From assembly GCA_003511825.1 (NCBI GenBank), contig DOIU01000187.1, positions 1 to 7,819 on the forward strand: a DNA stretch of 7,819 nucleotides, read 5' to 3'. Each line of letters begins with the position of its first letter. Within the stretch, counting starts at the first letter, position 1. This DNA comes from Gammaproteobacteria bacterium. Lineage in GTDB: Bacteria > Pseudomonadota > Gammaproteobacteria > Granulosicoccales > Granulosicoccaceae. Shown in pieces: positions 6,629-7,819 of the stretch. The position numbers were made by a program, and so were the translations under genes. The notes under the pieces were generated by a model. It was given only the letters and a program-made list of their open reading frames with translations, searched no databases and was not told where the DNA came from.

Positions 6629-7819
6629 CTAGTCGATGATCCAGCTGCCGGAGATGTGGTTAACCTTAACCAGAGACCCATCTGAGTTGGACGCACCGCT
6701 AACCAGGTAGGGAGTTGCACCGTGCGCGGCACTCATCTTCAAGCCGAAAAGCCCACCCACACCAGCGCGATTGTCGGTCGAGCTGCGGGCAATCACGCTG
6801 AAGAGGGTTTCACCTTCCGCCTTGATATCGCTGTCATTGCCGATGACAACATTGTTGGTCGCATCGATCACATCGCCGGTACTGCGCTCCCACAACAACA
6901 CGGAGCCATCAAACGTCCCGTCTGAACCAAAAGCGGTACGCTCAAAGTACATGCGCCCCAGGATACTCGTGACCGACGGGTCGTCCACGGAGACATCAAT
7001 ATCCCCGAGCGGCATTTTGTAGACGGTGTATACGCGAGAGCTGGTGCTGTTACCCACCGATTGATTCAGGTAAGCGTGATCGCCAATGACAACCGGTGGC
7101 ACGCGGTAGGCCGTCAGGTAAGGAATATCGTTTTCTAGCACCGTATTATCGAAGGCTGTTTTTGTGGTCGTCACGTCGTTTGTATTGAGCCACCCTTGCA
7201 CATACTTCATGCAGTTGTATTCACTGCCACAATCGTCCCCACCGTTAAAGTGCGCACCTTCTAACAACAGATTGCCATCCCGAACCACGTTCAATGACAG
7301 ATGCAGGGAACGGCCCGTGTCTGTTTCATTGGACGCATTGCCATGATCGATGCCATCACCGTTGTCATAGACTTTGACGCCTTCAGTGCCGGTCAGCTTC
7401 AGCACCATGGCATGCTTGTGCAGATAAACGTGCAAGCCATACGCATCATAGGGCCCTGGTGCGACGGGTTCTTGTGTGTCCAGGTCATAGTTGATGGCAA
7501 CATAGGCGCTGTCGCCTTCAGTAACCACGGATTTGGCATTCATGAGGTTAAAAAAGTCTCGGAAAAGACCACTCCCGTGGCCCCCGTCGCTGTATAAGGA
7601 CAGTGTGTGGTGATGGTGATCAAAGTTCGCGGGGAATGTCACACCTGACACTTCAGTCAGGGTATTGTCTGCCACGGCAAATGCGTAGATCGCCGATGAA
7701 CCGTCTTTTGTCATATAGACGTATGACGCACTCTGGGCCAGCAGAAAGTAATTGCCATCCGCATTCGCGACATCGTTACAATTGGCCAGTGCCGTATCAC
7801 AGACCTGCAGGAGATCGGA
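6629..7819 (-). CDS. Histidine-rich, probably extracytoplasmic protein (C-terminal 396 residues; start outside window)
   Basis: I do not recognise this family. The frame is open from the right edge to the TAG at 6629-6631; the internal ATG at 7714 is not the likely start, because the same frame continues 35 codons upstream with similar composition. Counting from the window edge, visible features are: Cys7 and Cys14; an FDHHHHTLSL stretch with four consecutive His (68-71) followed by GGHGSG (79-84); a second cluster LHVYLHKHAM with His130, 134 and 136; further His at 159, 173 and 190; a close Cys pair at 197 and 203; and an aromatic, Asp/Gly/Asn/Ser/Thr-rich, acidic remainder with recurring short beta-strand-like blocks (e.g. 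YVAINYDLD, SVLLWERSTGDVID). Such composition suits a secreted or surface all-beta protein, perhaps a propeller, with disulfides. The signal peptide or lipobox, if any, is outside. It is upstream of and co-oriented with the TonB receptor gene, suggesting a ligand-capturing partner; metal binding is inferred from the histidines. Confidence 0.7.
   Translation of the reverse strand, partial: SDLLQVCDTALANCNDVANADGNYFLLAQSASYVYMTKDGSSAIYAFAVADNTLTEVSGVTFPANFDHHHHTLSLYSDGGHGSGLFRDFFNLMNAKSVVTEGDSAYVAINYDLDTQEPVAPGPYDAYGLHVYLHKHAMVLKLTGTEGVKVYDNGDGIDHGNASNETDTGRSLHLSLNVVRDGNLLLEGAHFNGGDDCGSEYNCMKYVQGWLNTNDVTTTKTAFDNTVLENDIPYLTAYRVPPVVIGDHAYLNQSVGNSTSSRVYTVYKMPLGDIDVSVDDPSVTSILGRMYFERTAFGSDGTFDGSVLLWERSTGDVIDATNNVVIGNDSDIKAEGETLFSVIARSSTDNRAGVGGLFGLKMSAAHGATPYLVSGASNSDGSLVKVNHISGSWIID

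Noticed and set aside
6629..7714. Treating ATG at 7714 as the true start of the histidine-rich protein
   Set aside because: The frame stays open for 35 more codons to the window edge with matching composition, including a Cys pair, and no signal peptide follows the ATG.

Overview
The window reads as a chromosomal segment of a gammaproteobacterium of moderately high GC. TrxB and the leucyl/phenylalanyl-tRNA-protein transferase resemble their Escherichia coli counterparts closely. The grouping of ftsK, trxB and aat also recalls the enterobacterial clpA-infA-aat-cydCD-trxB-lrp-ftsK neighbourhood. I cannot assign an order or genus from sequence alone.

Left part (1-3560): the start of ftsK lies on the minus strand and runs off the left edge. 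It is divergent from a plus-strand run of three genes: trxB (thioredoxin reductase), a COG3146/DUF482 FemAB-like acyltransferase gene, and aat (N-degron tagging enzyme). The last two are 11 bp apart. A GC-rich hairpin without a U-tract separates trxB from the acyltransferase gene, so the three may be partly co-transcribed. The genes usually found after aat in related genomes (arginyltransferase bpt/ate, infA) are not there.

Middle (3561-4450): a 145-bp leader precedes a small gene (190 aa) with all the DEDDh 3'-5' exonuclease motifs. The leader holds an 8-base element able to pair with either of two identical 8-base sites, one of which covers the start codon. The 172 bp after this gene (4279-4450) hold no gene or convincing terminator that I can see, although transcription converges there.

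Right part (4451-7819, minus strand): a two-gene arrangement reads leftward. The first gene encodes a histidine-rich, probably extracytoplasmic protein whose N-terminus lies outside the window. After 69 bp containing a hairpin comes a complete TonB-dependent outer-membrane receptor. The order of partner gene then receptor is like that of bipartite receptors such as TbpB/TbpA or HpuA/HpuB, but the partner belongs to no family I recognise. This pair is the best candidate for something undescribed in the window: an uptake system for a metal, heme or metallophore.
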